A DNA stretch of 64,000 nt from Streptomyces lucensis JCM 4490 (GTDB lineage: Bacteria > Actinomycetota > Actinomycetes > Streptomycetales > Streptomycetaceae): contig NZ_BMUE01000001.1 of the NCBI RefSeq assembly GCF_014650035.1, positions 744,001 to 808,000 of the forward strand. The letters are read 5' to 3'. Position 1 is the first letter of the stretch. Each line of letters starts with the position of its first letter. This document shows, one piece after another, positions 31,268 through 39,786 of this stretch. Under the pieces are notes generated by a model. It saw only the letters and a list, made by a program, of their open reading frames with translations, was not told the origin of the DNA and did not search any database. The position numbers and the translations under genes were made by a program.

Positions 31268-32752
31268 TCACAGGCCGAGAACCGCCCGCATCACCTCCTT
31301 CGCGATCGGCGCCGCGTCACCGCCGCCGCTGATCTCGCCCCGGTTCGCCGAGGCGTCCTCCACCACCACGGCGACCGCCACCCCCGGCTCCATGGCGTTC
31401 TCCGCCTGCGCCCACGACACGAACCAGGCGTACGGAACACCGGAGTTGCCGACCCCGTGCTGGGCGGTGCCCGTCTTGCCGCCGACGGTCGCGCCGGGGA
31501 TGGCGGCCTGGGTACCGGTGCCCTCCTCGACCACGTCGGTCATCAGCTCCCGCAGCCGCGCGGCCGTGGACGGCTTCATCACCTGCCTCGCGGGATGCGC
31601 CCCGGCCCCCTCGACCGTCTCGCCGCCGTGCCGGGTCGTCCGCTCCACCAGGTACGGCGTCCGCAACTGGCCCCCGCCCGCGACGGCCGCCGCCACCATC
31701 GCCATCTGCAACGGCGTGGCCCGCGTGTTGTACTGCCCGATCGAGGACAACGCCAACTGCGCCCTGTCCACGTGCCGGTCGAAGGTGCTGGGCGAGACGG
31801 AGAAGGGAATGCGCAGGCCGCTGTCGTTGAACCCGAAGGCCTCCGCCGTGCCCGCCATCGCGGACACGCCGACGTCCACGCCCAGTTTGGCGAAGACCGT
31901 GTTGCAGGACCACTCGAAGGCCGCCCGCAGCGAGGCGTCGCGACAGCCGTCGGCCTCGTTGGTCAGCCGGGTTCTGGTGCCGGGCAGCCGGTACGGGTCG
32001 GGGGAGCGGGTCGGCTCGTCCAGGTCCGTGACCACGCCCGCGTCCAGCGCGGCCGCCGCGGTGACCACCTTGAACGTCGACCCCGGCGGATACGTCTGCC
32101 GCACCGCCCGGTTGAGCATCGGCTTCTCCGGATCGTGGATGAGCCGGGACCAGGCCGAGGCCACCGCCTCACCGTTGCCCGACAGCGACGACGGGTCGTA
32201 CGACGGACTCGTCACGAGCGCGAGGACGCGGCCCGTGGCCGGCTCGATCGCGGCCACCGCGCCCTTGCGCCCGGCCAGCCCCCGATAGGCCGCCTGCTGC
32301 GCCCGGCGGTCGAGGGTCGTGACGACGTCCCCGCCGCGGCTGCGCCCCCGCGTCACGTCGTGCCACAGCGGCAACGGTGACAGCATCGCGTCGGTGCCCG
32401 CGAGCACCCCGTCCTCGGAGTGCTCCAGGAAGGTGGTGCCGTACGTCTGCGACGCGAAGCCGGTGACCGGTGCGTACAACGGGCCGTCGCGGTAGGTGCG
32501 TTCGTAGCGTAGCTGCTCGCCGGTGTCCAGGGAACCGGTGACGGGCGCACCGCCGACCAGGATGTCGCCGCGCGGCTGCTGGTAACGGGCGATCGTGGCA
32601 CGGCGGTTGGCCGGGTTGTCGGTGTAGACGCGGGCCTGCACCACCTGCACCCGGGCCGCGTTGACCAGCAGCGCCGCCAGCAGCAGGACGCAGAACGCGC
32701 AGGCGTGCCGGATGTAGCGGGCCATCGGCCGTCCGCCGCCGTACTCGGTCAC
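31268..32752 (-). CDS. Class B penicillin-binding protein (transpeptidase)
   Basis: This 494-residue membrane-anchored D,D-transpeptidase cross-links peptidoglycan. It has one N-terminal TM (ACAFCVLLLAALLVNAARV), a short dimerisation domain and a transpeptidase domain with the three active-site motifs: Ser in PPGSTFKVV, SCN (EWSCNTVFAKLG) and KTG (GGKTGTAQHG). It forms an SEDS/PBP pair with the ftsW-like gene just upstream, so both polymerise and cross-link glycan together. I chose the GTG at 32752 (GGAGG 4 nt upstream), the last of a series of tandem starts; ATG 32725 is an alternative. Confidence 0.92.
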   Translation of the reverse strand: MTEYGGGRPMARYIRHACAFCVLLLAALLVNAARVQVVQARVYTDNPANRRATIARYQQPRGDILVGGAPVTGSLDTGEQLRYERTYRDGPLYAPVTGFASQTYGTTFLEHSEDGVLAGTDAMLSPLPLWHDVTRGRSRGGDVVTTLDRRAQQAAYRGLAGRKGAVAAIEPATGRVLALVTSPSYDPSSLSGNGEAVASAWSRLIHDPEKPMLNRAVRQTYPPGSTFKVVTAAAALDAGVVTDLDEPTRSPDPYRLPGTRTRLTNEADGCRDASLRAAFEWSCNTVFAKLGVDVGVSAMAGTAEAFGFNDSGLRIPFSVSPSTFDRHVDRAQLALSSIGQYNTRATPLQMAMVAAAVAGGGQLRTPYLVERTTRHGGETVEGAGAHPARQVMKPSTAARLRELMTDVVEEGTGTQAAIPGATVGGKTGTAQHGVGNSGVPYAWFVSWAQAENAMEPGVAVAVVVEDASANRGEISGGGDAAPIAKEVMRAVLGL

Positions 32753-32952
32753 GGTGCCTCCGGTCGGTCGTGGTCGGTCACGGTGCCTCCGGTCGGTCGT
32801 GGTCGGTCACGGCGCCTCCCGCCGGTCGTCCGGTCGGTCGTGGTCGGTCACGGCGCCTCCGGTCGGTCGTCCGGTCGGTCGTGGTCGGTCACGGTGCCCC
32901 CGGTCGGTCGCGTGGTGGGTCACGGCGCCTCCGGTCGGTCGTGGTCGGTCAC
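32750..32952 (-). repeat. Tandem repeats forming a relay of overlapping mini-ORFs before the PBP gene
   Basis: Between the ftsW-like stop and the PBP start lie six tandem copies of a 29- to 41-bp unit. Each copy begins with a GTG preceded by GGAGG or GGGGG. Starts are at 32952, 32923, 32892, 32851, 32810 and 32781, then the PBP start at 32752. The simplest unit encodes VTDHDRPEAP and ends in a TGA that overlaps the next GTG (GTGA). Units of 29 and 41 bp keep this overlap; the 31-bp unit breaks it and reads on to the stop two units later. The ftsW stop overlaps the first GTG in the same way. Confidence 0.85.
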
Positions 32953-34310
32953 GGTGCGTCCCGCCCGTCGTACTGCCGTCTTGCCGAGTCGCTCACCCGG
33001 ATCAGCAGCGCCACGATCGCCCAGTTGGTGACCACCGAGGAGCCGCCCTGGGCGAGGAACGGCATCGCCATGCCGGTCAGCGGGATCAGCCCGGTCACCC
33101 CGCCCGCGATCACGAACACCTGCAGCGCGACGAGCGAGGCGAGTCCGACGGCGAGCAGCCGGCCGAAGGGCTCCCGCAGGGCGAGACCCGACCGGTATCC
33201 GCGCTCCACCAGCAGGGCGTACAGCAGGAAGATCGCGGCCAGCCCCGCCAGCCCCAGTTCCTCGCCCGCCGTGGCCAGGATGAAGTCCGACTTGGTGGCG
33301 AAGCCGATGAGGGTCGAGTGACCCAGTCCCAGACCGGTGCCGAGGACCCCTCCGGCGGCGAAGGCGAACAGCGACTGGGAGAGCTGGTTGGGGCCCCGAC
33401 CAGCCTCGATGGTGGCGAACGGGTGCAGCCAGTCCTCGATCCTGCCCCCCACGTGCGGCTCCAGCCGGCCCACGGCGAACGCGCCGAGCACGGCCAGCAG
33501 CAGCCCCACCGCGATCCAGCCGGTGCGGCCGGTGGCGACGTACAGCAGCACCACGAACAGGCCGAAGAACAGCAGCGAGGTGCCGAGGTCGCGCTCCAGG
33601 ACCAGCACGCCGACGCTCAGCAGCCAGATCGTCACGATGGGACCGAGCACCCGGCCGGTCGGGAACTGCATCCGCCACACCCGGCGGCCGGTGTACGCGA
33701 GCGCGTTGCGGTTGGCGGCCAGGTACGCGGCGTAGAACACCGCGAGCAGCACCTTCGCGAACTCGCCCGGCTGGATGGAGAACCCCGCGACCCGGATCCA
33801 GATGCGGGCGCCGTTGACCGCGGGGAACAGGATCGGCAGCAGCAGGAGCACCAGGGCGGCGACCACACAGACGTACGAGTACCGCTGGAGCGCGCGGTGG
33901 TCGCGCAGGACCAGGACGACGGCGATGAACAGCCCCACCCCGAGCGTGGACCACACCAGCTGGGCCGGGGCCGCCCGGTCGTCCGGCGTCTCCAGGTCCA
34001 GCCGGTAGATCAGCACCAGACCGAGACCGTTGAGCAGCACGCCGATCGGCAGCGGCAGCGGATCGGCGTGCGGCGCCCGGATACGGACCGCGACGTGCGC
34101 GAACAGGGCGAGCACGCCGAGCCCGGCGCCGTAGCCGACGGCACCCGGCGGCACGGTACCCGTCCTCGCCAGCCCCACCGCGCAGTAGCCGTACACGGAC
34201 AGCAGGACGGCCAGCACGATCAGGGCGAGCTCGACGCCCCGGCGCCGGGGGAGGCGTACGGCGCGTGCGTGATCCCGGGCGGCCGCCACGGTGGTTCCGG
34301 CCTTCGTCAT
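32949..34310 (-). CDS. FtsW/RodA/SpoVE-family SEDS glycosyltransferase
   Basis: This 453-residue multi-pass protein polymerises lipid II into glycan strands. About ten hydrophobic helices are visible, with SEDS phrases FSIQPGEFAKVLLAVFYAAY, LVLERDLGTSLLFFGLF, DFILATAGEELGLAG and the C-terminal GMAMPFLAQGGSS. The catalytic Asp region (ERDLG) is intact. It is linked to the downstream class B PBP through the mini-ORF relay. The pair is additional to the division ftsW/ftsI set and likely acts in growth or sporulation; that is inference. Confidence 0.92.
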   Translation of the reverse strand: MTKAGTTVAAARDHARAVRLPRRRGVELALIVLAVLLSVYGYCAVGLARTGTVPPGAVGYGAGLGVLALFAHVAVRIRAPHADPLPLPIGVLLNGLGLVLIYRLDLETPDDRAAPAQLVWSTLGVGLFIAVVLVLRDHRALQRYSYVCVVAALVLLLLPILFPAVNGARIWIRVAGFSIQPGEFAKVLLAVFYAAYLAANRNALAYTGRRVWRMQFPTGRVLGPIVTIWLLSVGVLVLERDLGTSLLFFGLFVVLLYVATGRTGWIAVGLLLAVLGAFAVGRLEPHVGGRIEDWLHPFATIEAGRGPNQLSQSLFAFAAGGVLGTGLGLGHSTLIGFATKSDFILATAGEELGLAGLAAIFLLYALLVERGYRSGLALREPFGRLLAVGLASLVALQVFVIAGGVTGLIPLTGMAMPFLAQGGSSVVTNWAIVALLIRVSDSARRQYDGRDAP

Positions 34311-34866
34311 GCCCGGAACCTACCCAAACGCCGCGTCCGCGTCGGAAACGACTCGCGCCGCGGGGGTCTGCGGTCGGGGCGCGCGCGGCATGCGGCGCGC
34401 GGAGCTTGCGGAGCGCGGGCTTACGGAGTGCGGGGCTTACGAGGTTGTGGGCTGGCGGGGCTGGCGGGGCTGGCGGGGCTGAGGAGCGTTGCGGGGGCAC
34501 GCGGGGCATGCGGGGCACGCGGGGCAGGCGGTGGCCGAGGCGGTGCACGCGGTGCTCGTGGGGCATGCGGTGGCCGGGGCGGTGCACGCGGTGCAGGCGG
34601 TGCACGCGGGGCATGCGGGGCTTCGCCCACCCCGGGGACGCGGTGCGAGGGGTGACCGCGGCACCGGTCCCGTCCGGTGGTGGGGCGGCCACTGCGCCGC
34701 GCCCCGTCGTGGACCGTCCACAACCGGGCTCGGGGCGGCAGGCGCCACACCGCCGTAGCCGCGGGCACCCGTGCCGCTGGGGCGGCACGGGTGGGCGCGG
34801 CGGCACCGCACGCGCGTGAGCGACCACCCCGACCCCGGCCGGCCCAGCCCGGCGACCGTGCACCGG
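34311..34866. repeat. Gene-free gap with GC-rich low-complexity repeats
   Basis: This gap follows the ftsW-like gene start. It contains 9-bp CTGGCGGGG units (about 34453-34480) and a long array of GCATGCGGGG, GCACGCGGGG and GCGGTGCAC variants (about 34495-34625). Reading frames through it are pure repeats of His/Arg/Pro or Gly/Ala/His and lack ribosome sites. I find no gene here. Confidence 0.6.
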
Positions 34867-35089
34867 GCTACCCGGCCGCGGGGGTCGCAGCGGGGTGACC
34901 AGGCCCGGGGCCTACCCGGCCGCGGGCGGCGTCAGCGGGTGACCAGACCCCGGACCTACCCGGCCGCGGGCAGGGCCAGCGGGGTGACCAGACCCCGGGC
35001 CTACCCGGCCGCGGGCGGCGTCAGCCGGGTGACCGGACCCCGGGCCTACCCCGCAGCGGGCAGCGTCAGCGTGGCGACCGCGCCCCCGT
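34867..35089 (-). repeat. Tandem duplications of the 3' end of the histidine kinase gene
   Basis: Units of 44-45 bp marked by CCTACCCGGCCGCGGGC begin at 34867, 34911, 34955, 35000 and 35045. The last is the genuine 3' end of the kinase gene, encoding LPAAG and its stop. The four others therefore lie downstream of the stop and repeat the terminal codons with their TAG. Confidence 0.8.
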
Positions 35090-36290
35090 CCGCCGCGTTC
35101 GCGAAGGTCAGCCGCGCCCCCAGCACCTCCGCCTGCCCCAGCGCGATGGTCAGCCCGAGTCCGTGCCCCTTGGCCCCGCCCTCCGTGCGGAACCGCTGCG
35201 GCCCGTGCGCCACCAGGTACTCCGGATATCCACCCCCGTGGTCCCGCACCGTCACCACGGGCCCGTCCACCGTCAGCACCACCGGGGCCCCACCGTGCTT
35301 GTGCCCGTTGGCGACCAGGTTGCCCAGCACCCGTTCCAGGCGCCGCCGGTCGGTCTCCACGAGGGCGTCCCGCACGATCCGCACCTCGGTGTCCGTGCCC
35401 GAGGCCCGGACCACCCGCCCGGCCAGCGCCCCCAGCTCCTCGGTGTCGACCTCCAGCCGCTCGCGGCCGGCGTCCAGCCGCGAGATCTCCAGCAGGTCCT
35501 CGGTGAGCGTCCGCAGCGCCGCCACCCGGTCCCGGACCAGCTCCGTAGGCCGGCCCGGCGGCAGCAGCTCCGCCGCCGCGTGCAGTCCCGTCAGCGGCGT
35601 GCGCAGCTCGTGCGCCACGTCCGCCGTGAACCGCTGCTCGCTCAGCAGCTTGCCCTGCAGGCTCGACGCCATGGAGTCCAGGGCCGCCGCCACCGCCGCC
35701 ACCTCGTCCTGCGGACGGGTCGGGTCCTTCGTGCGGGGATCGTTCACCCGGGCGTCCAGGTCCCCGGCGGTGATCCGCCGGGCCACGCGCGCGGTGCCGT
35801 GCAGCCGCCGGGTCACCCGGGTCACGGCGAACGCGCCCACCAGTACCGTCGCGCCGATCGCGAGGCCCGAGGACCACAGGATCGACTGGTCGAGCCCGGC
35901 GATGGTGCGGGACTGCTGCGAGTAGTCCACCTCCACGGCGAGGGCCCGGCGCCCGGCCGCCGGACCCGCCGCCCACATGGTCGGACGCCCCCGGTGCGTC
36001 GAGACCATGGTGCCGCGCTCACCGGACACCGCCAGAGTCCGCAGCGCCGCCGGCAGCCCCTCGGGGTTCACCCCGGCGCCCGGCAGCAGCCTGTCGCCCG
36101 CCTCGTACGCCCGGGTGGCGTCGGTCAGCCGGGACAGCGCGAGGCCGCGGGCCTGGCCGACGGTCTGGTTCGTCACCGAGACATGGACGAGCACACCGAG
36201 CAGCGCGGCCAGCGCACAGCACATCACCGTGATGAACGCGGCCGCCTTCACGGCGAGCGTCCCGGCCCACCGGGGCAGCGCGAGCCTCAT
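35046..36290 (-). CDS. Orphan sensor histidine kinase
   Basis: This 414-residue membrane sensor kinase has TM segments at about 12-36 and 170-190 flanking an extracellular loop of about 130 residues, then HAMP (ARVARRITAGDLDARV), the H box (FTADVAHELRTPLTG), the N box (VLGNLVANGHKHG) and the G box (GHGLGLTIALGQA). The N box is short. No response regulator gene is adjacent; its neighbour upstream is a lipoprotein gene that overlaps by ATGA. The arrangement recalls CseA lipoprotein with CseC kinase of the SigE system, but here without a regulator or sigma factor. Confidence 0.88.
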   Translation of the reverse strand: MRLALPRWAGTLAVKAAAFITVMCCALAALLGVLVHVSVTNQTVGQARGLALSRLTDATRAYEAGDRLLPGAGVNPEGLPAALRTLAVSGERGTMVSTHRGRPTMWAAGPAAGRRALAVEVDYSQQSRTIAGLDQSILWSSGLAIGATVLVGAFAVTRVTRRLHGTARVARRITAGDLDARVNDPRTKDPTRPQDEVAAVAAALDSMASSLQGKLLSEQRFTADVAHELRTPLTGLHAAAELLPPGRPTELVRDRVAALRTLTEDLLEISRLDAGRERLEVDTEELGALAGRVVRASGTDTEVRIVRDALVETDRRRLERVLGNLVANGHKHGGAPVVLTVDGPVVTVRDHGGGYPEYLVAHGPQRFRTEGGAKGHGLGLTIALGQAEVLGARLTFANAADGGAVATLTLPAAG

Positions 36291-37084
36291 CGCGGGCTCG
36301 CGGAGGAACTCGGCGACAGGGAAGGGGCCGGGGGCGACGACAGGGAGGGTGACGGAGACGCGGAAGGAGCGACGGACGGCGACGGCGCCGGGGACGGCTT
36401 CCTGCTGTGCCGCCCGCCGCCCGTGTGCAGGTACTCGTCGCGGGAGAACGCCATCGCCCGCTGCCCCGGATCCCACACCCAGGTGGTGCGGTACTCGTAC
36501 CCGGAGATGTCGGCCGGTGAGCGCTCGATCAGCGCCCGCCCGGCCAGCTCCACCCCGATGATCGCGTCGTTGTCCGCCAGCACCTGCACGAGTCTGTGGC
36601 CCTCTACGGTGTAGACCCGCACCGCCGTCTGGTTGGTCGGGTACAGCCGGAAGCCCAGCGTCAGATCGGCCCGCCCGTCTCCCGTAAGGTCCCGGTAGTA
36701 CGGCTTCAGCAGCGGACAGCGGTCCCGGTTCCCGCCCGGACGGCAGTCCCTCATCCGGTCCACGGTCCCGTGGAACGCGCCCTTCGAGCCGTAGTCGCCG
36801 GGATGCGCCGCGATCTCCGCCTCGACGACGTCCACCGGGTCGACCCCGCGGATGTCGTCACCGGGGACGGCGACCCCCTTGACGGTCGCCCGGGTCGCCA
36901 CGTCGTACGGGTAGGCCGGGCTGGACGCCGGCCGCAGGTCCGGCCAGAGCCTGGCCGGGCTGACGGCGGTCGGGGTCGTGCCGGCGCCTCGCAGCCCGCC
37001 CGTGTCCCCGCACGCCGTCGCCGACGCCGCCAGCAGGGCGACGGCGGCCACGGCGAGGGCGGTACGCGGGGGACGGGCTGGCAC
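36287..37084 (-). CDS. Lipoprotein co-transcribed with the orphan kinase
   Basis: This 265-residue lipoprotein has a signal peptide and lipobox (ASATACGD). The middle part contains an FG-GAP-like calcium loop (DLTGDGRADLTLGFRLYP) and residues that could sense envelope state. The C-terminal 45 residues are a Ser/Pro-rich wall-spanning stretch. The GTG start at 37084 has AGGAG 4 nt upstream. Its stop overlaps the kinase start, so the two proteins are made together and the lipoprotein is a likely modulator of the kinase. Confidence 0.85.
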   Translation of the reverse strand: MPARPPRTALAVAAVALLAASATACGDTGGLRGAGTTPTAVSPARLWPDLRPASSPAYPYDVATRATVKGVAVPGDDIRGVDPVDVVEAEIAAHPGDYGSKGAFHGTVDRMRDCRPGGNRDRCPLLKPYYRDLTGDGRADLTLGFRLYPTNQTAVRVYTVEGHRLVQVLADNDAIIGVELAGRALIERSPADISGYEYRTTWVWDPGQRAMAFSRDEYLHTGGGRHSRKPSPAPSPSVAPSASPSPSLSSPPAPSLSPSSSASPR

Positions 37085-37230
37085 GGTGCTCCTGGGAACG
37101 TGGGGGCGGGGTGTGACGGCGGGGTTAGGTACGGAAGGGTGGCGTGGCGGCGAAAGGCGTTCCGGCGAGAGGTTTCCCAGATTCCAGGAGAAGTTTCTTC
37201 CGCGCACCCGGTGTGGTGCCTGGACAGAGG

Positions 37231-37773
37231 CTACTCGGCCAGTTCCTCCAGCAGCCGCACGGTGTGCAGGCCCGCCCGCAGGTAGTCCACGAACAGCTCG
37301 TTGTGCAGGGCCCACGCCGAGCGCCGGGCGCGGATCAGCTGGATCGCCTCGTCGGGCGAGCGCCCGAGCTGCACCAGGGCGTGCGCTACGACCAGCCCCG
37401 AACGGTTGTACCCGTGATAGCAGCGCACCAGCACCCGCCGGCCGGAGTCCAGCGCCTCGTTCACCGCGCGGGCCAGCCGCATCACCCCGGCGAGCTGCGT
37501 CCCGTCCAGCGGACCGTCCGGAATCGGCCACACATGGTGCTCCACACCCGGATCGGGCCCGTACCCCGGCAACCGCAGCAGCGACTGCACCAGATCGAAC
37601 TCGTCACGCACGACGGCGAGCTCCAGCCGCCCGGAACGGCCCCGGAACTCGTGCCCGCCCATCCACAGGCCGGGCACGATCTCGTTCCACGGGCGCTCCG
37701 GAACCGGCACGTCGGGCTGCTTTCCGCGGGTCCGCACGGGCGCCTCCCCAACTCCCCCACGCAGGGCCGTCAT
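37231..37773 (-). CDS. Dual-specificity/tyrosine-type protein phosphatase
   Basis: This 180-residue cysteine phosphatase has the CX5R signature with Cys118 and Arg124 (VLVRCYHGYNRSG), preceded by HHVWPIPDGPL, whose Asp could be the general acid. The fold is that of eukaryotic-like dual-specificity phosphatases. The start at ATG 37773 is well placed; the longer open frame upstream runs into the divergent NERD gene. The natural substrate is unknown. Confidence 0.85.
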   Translation of the reverse strand: MTALRGGVGEAPVRTRGKQPDVPVPERPWNEIVPGLWMGGHEFRGRSGRLELAVVRDEFDLVQSLLRLPGYGPDPGVEHHVWPIPDGPLDGTQLAGVMRLARAVNEALDSGRRVLVRCYHGYNRSGLVVAHALVQLGRSPDEAIQLIRARRSAWALHNELFVDYLRAGLHTVRLLEELAE

Positions 37774-37837
37774 CCAAGGTAACCGCTCTTGCCCCGGGAG
37801 CACCCCGCCTGTTCCCATGGTCGAGGGGTGATGGCGC

Positions 37838-38641
37838 ATGAGCGGACTGCGCGTGGTGCCGGCCTTCCGGCACGGACGGGAACGGCTGTACGTCTGCCGC
37901 CCCGACGGCAGCAACGTCGCCTGGTACGACCGTGAGGCGGGCCGGATCAACCTGCTCGGCGAGGACAGCAGGGACGCCGTGCTCGCCGTCCTCCGACCGT
38001 TCGTGACCGGCCCGGTGACCGTGGGCCCACCTCCGGTCCCGACCCCGGCCGAACTCGCCCGGCTGACCCTGCACCCGGACGACGACCTGGCGCCCAACCG
38101 CCCCGGCGAGGCGCTCCTCGTCGCCCTCGACCGCGACCCGGGCCCCGTCCGCCGGCTGCGCCCCGACCCGCGCCGCCACGCCCTCACCGCCGAGCAGACC
38201 GTCGGCGAGACCCTGGACCGCCTGGACGGCGCCGGCTGGCGCACCCTGCACTCCGTCCAGCTCCCCGGCGGCACCCGCATCCACCACCTGCTGATCGGCC
38301 CCGGCGGCCTCTACGCCGTCCACGCCCTGTACGCCCGAAAGGCCAGGGTCCTGGTCGCCGACCCGATGGTCACGGTGGGCCGCCGCGAGGCCGAACCGCT
38401 GCTGCGCCGCCTGCGTGCGGTCGCCGACCGCGCCTCCCACGCCCTGACCGCCGAGGTCCGCCCCCTCCTGGCCCTGGCGGGCCCGGCCACACTGACGCTG
38501 ACCACCGAGCCGCGCGGGGTGCGCATCCTCCAGGACCCCGAACTCGACGCCCTGGGCCGCCTCGGCGGCGTACTGAAACCGGCGGACGTGGAGGCACTCC
38601 ACGCGATCGCCCGGGACCGGAACACGTGGGGCAGGCTGTGA
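37838..38641 (+). CDS. NERD-domain protein
   Basis: This 267-residue protein has a C-terminal nuclease-related (NERD) domain. Visible phrases are EQTVGETLDRLDGAGWRTL and the strand IHHLLIGPGGLYAVHA, in which the usual iDH is IHH. The first catalytic acidic residue is thus changed, so nuclease activity is doubtful. The N-terminal 110 residues are unassigned. It is divergent from the phosphatase gene, with a 64-bp gap. The following 200 bp before the LigD-polymerase gene hold nothing I recognise. Confidence 0.72.
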   Translation: MSGLRVVPAFRHGRERLYVCRPDGSNVAWYDREAGRINLLGEDSRDAVLAVLRPFVTGPVTVGPPPVPTPAELARLTLHPDDDLAPNRPGEALLVALDRDPGPVRRLRPDPRRHALTAEQTVGETLDRLDGAGWRTLHSVQLPGGTRIHHLLIGPGGLYAVHALYARKARVLVADPMVTVGRREAEPLLRRLRAVADRASHALTAEVRPLLALAGPATLTLTTEPRGVRILQDPELDALGRLGGVLKPADVEALHAIARDRNTWGRL

Positions 38642-38844
38642 AGGGATCAGCCCGTCCGGCGTTCGAGGACACCCCCCGTTCAGGGTGACGCGGCCCTGGC
38701 CGGTAGCCCCAGCAGGGGGGTCACAGGGGACGGCAGTCCCCTGGTCGGGACGGGCAGGGGCGGCGGGGGCGAGAAGATCCGCGGAAACCCCCGTAACTCC
38801 CAGAGCTCCCATGGAACCGAAAAGCTTGGGGAACCCACGCACCC

Positions 38845-39732
38845 CTAGGGCAACTCACCCGCCCGCCCCGGATCCAGCAACGGCGCCAGCAGATCCCCGT
38901 GATCCTGCAGCCGCGGCGCGACATCGTCCGCCAGAAACTCCAGCTGGCCGGGCGCCCGGCACTCCTCCACCTCCCCCCAGGTCACCGGCGCGGACACCAT
39001 CGGCAGCGCACGGGCGCGCAGCGTGTAAGGGGTGGCCGTCGTCTTGCGCGCAGCATTCTGGCTCCAGTCCACGAACACCTTCCCCGGCCTGAGACTCTTC
39101 GTCATCCGGTGCACCACCAGCCGGGGCATCGCCCGCTCCGCCTCCACCGCCAGCGCCTTCGCGTACTCGGAGGTCCGCTCCGACGAACTCCCGCGCACCG
39201 CCGCCAGCAGATGCAGCCCCTTAGACCCGGCCGTCTTCGGATACGCCTCGATCCCGTCGGCCGCCAGGCGCTCCCGCAGCCACAGGGCGACCTCGCAGCA
39301 GTCGACGACGGTGGCGGGCGCGCCCGGGTCGAGGTCGAAGATCAGCCGATCGGCCTCGTCCGGGTTCCGCACCAGCCACTGGTGCGTGTGGAACTCCGTG
39401 ACCAGGTTCGCCGCCCAGACCAGACTCGGCAGGTCCTGCACCACCACCATCCGGGCCGGCCCCTCGGAGGACGACCGCACGACCTCGGCGGTCGTGACCC
39501 ACTCGGGCGTACCGGGCGGCACGTTCTTGGCGAAGAACAGCTGCCCTTCCGGGCCGTCCGGGTAGCGCAGGAAGGACACCGCGCGATCGCGCAGATGCGG
39601 CAGCAGGGCGCCGGCGGTGGTCGCGTAGTAGTGCAGCAGCTCCCCCTTGGTGAAGCCGGTCTCCGGATAGAGCACCTTCTGCAGATTGCTGAGCGCGACC
39701 CGCCGCCCCTCCACCTCCGTGATAGGCGTCAT
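38845..39732 (-). CDS. ligD: LigD-type NHEJ polymerase/primase
   Basis: This 295-residue stand-alone archaeo-eukaryotic primase-fold polymerase of bacterial non-homologous end joining corresponds to the PolDom of mycobacterial LigD. It shows FFAKNVPPGTPEWV, the metal-binding DLDPG (LIFDLDPGAPATV), TAGSKGLHL and FVDWSQNAARKTT. Ligase and nuclease domains are absent, as is normal in Streptomyces, where they are separate genes. It is divergent from ku with 54 bp between starts, so the two are co-regulated. Confidence 0.93.
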   Translation of the reverse strand: MTPITEVEGRRVALSNLQKVLYPETGFTKGELLHYYATTAGALLPHLRDRAVSFLRYPDGPEGQLFFAKNVPPGTPEWVTTAEVVRSSSEGPARMVVVQDLPSLVWAANLVTEFHTHQWLVRNPDEADRLIFDLDPGAPATVVDCCEVALWLRERLAADGIEAYPKTAGSKGLHLLAAVRGSSSERTSEYAKALAVEAERAMPRLVVHRMTKSLRPGKVFVDWSQNAARKTTATPYTLRARALPMVSAPVTWGEVEECRAPGQLEFLADDVAPRLQDHGDLLAPLLDPGRAGELP

Positions 39733-39786
39733 AGGATGACAATTCCATATGAACTGGAGCAAACCGGGAAAGAGAGGGTGCGGCAC

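Noticed and set aside
34495..34625. CRISPR-like array
   Set aside because: The repeats are short, contiguous and variable with no spacers of constant length, and no cas genes are present in the window.
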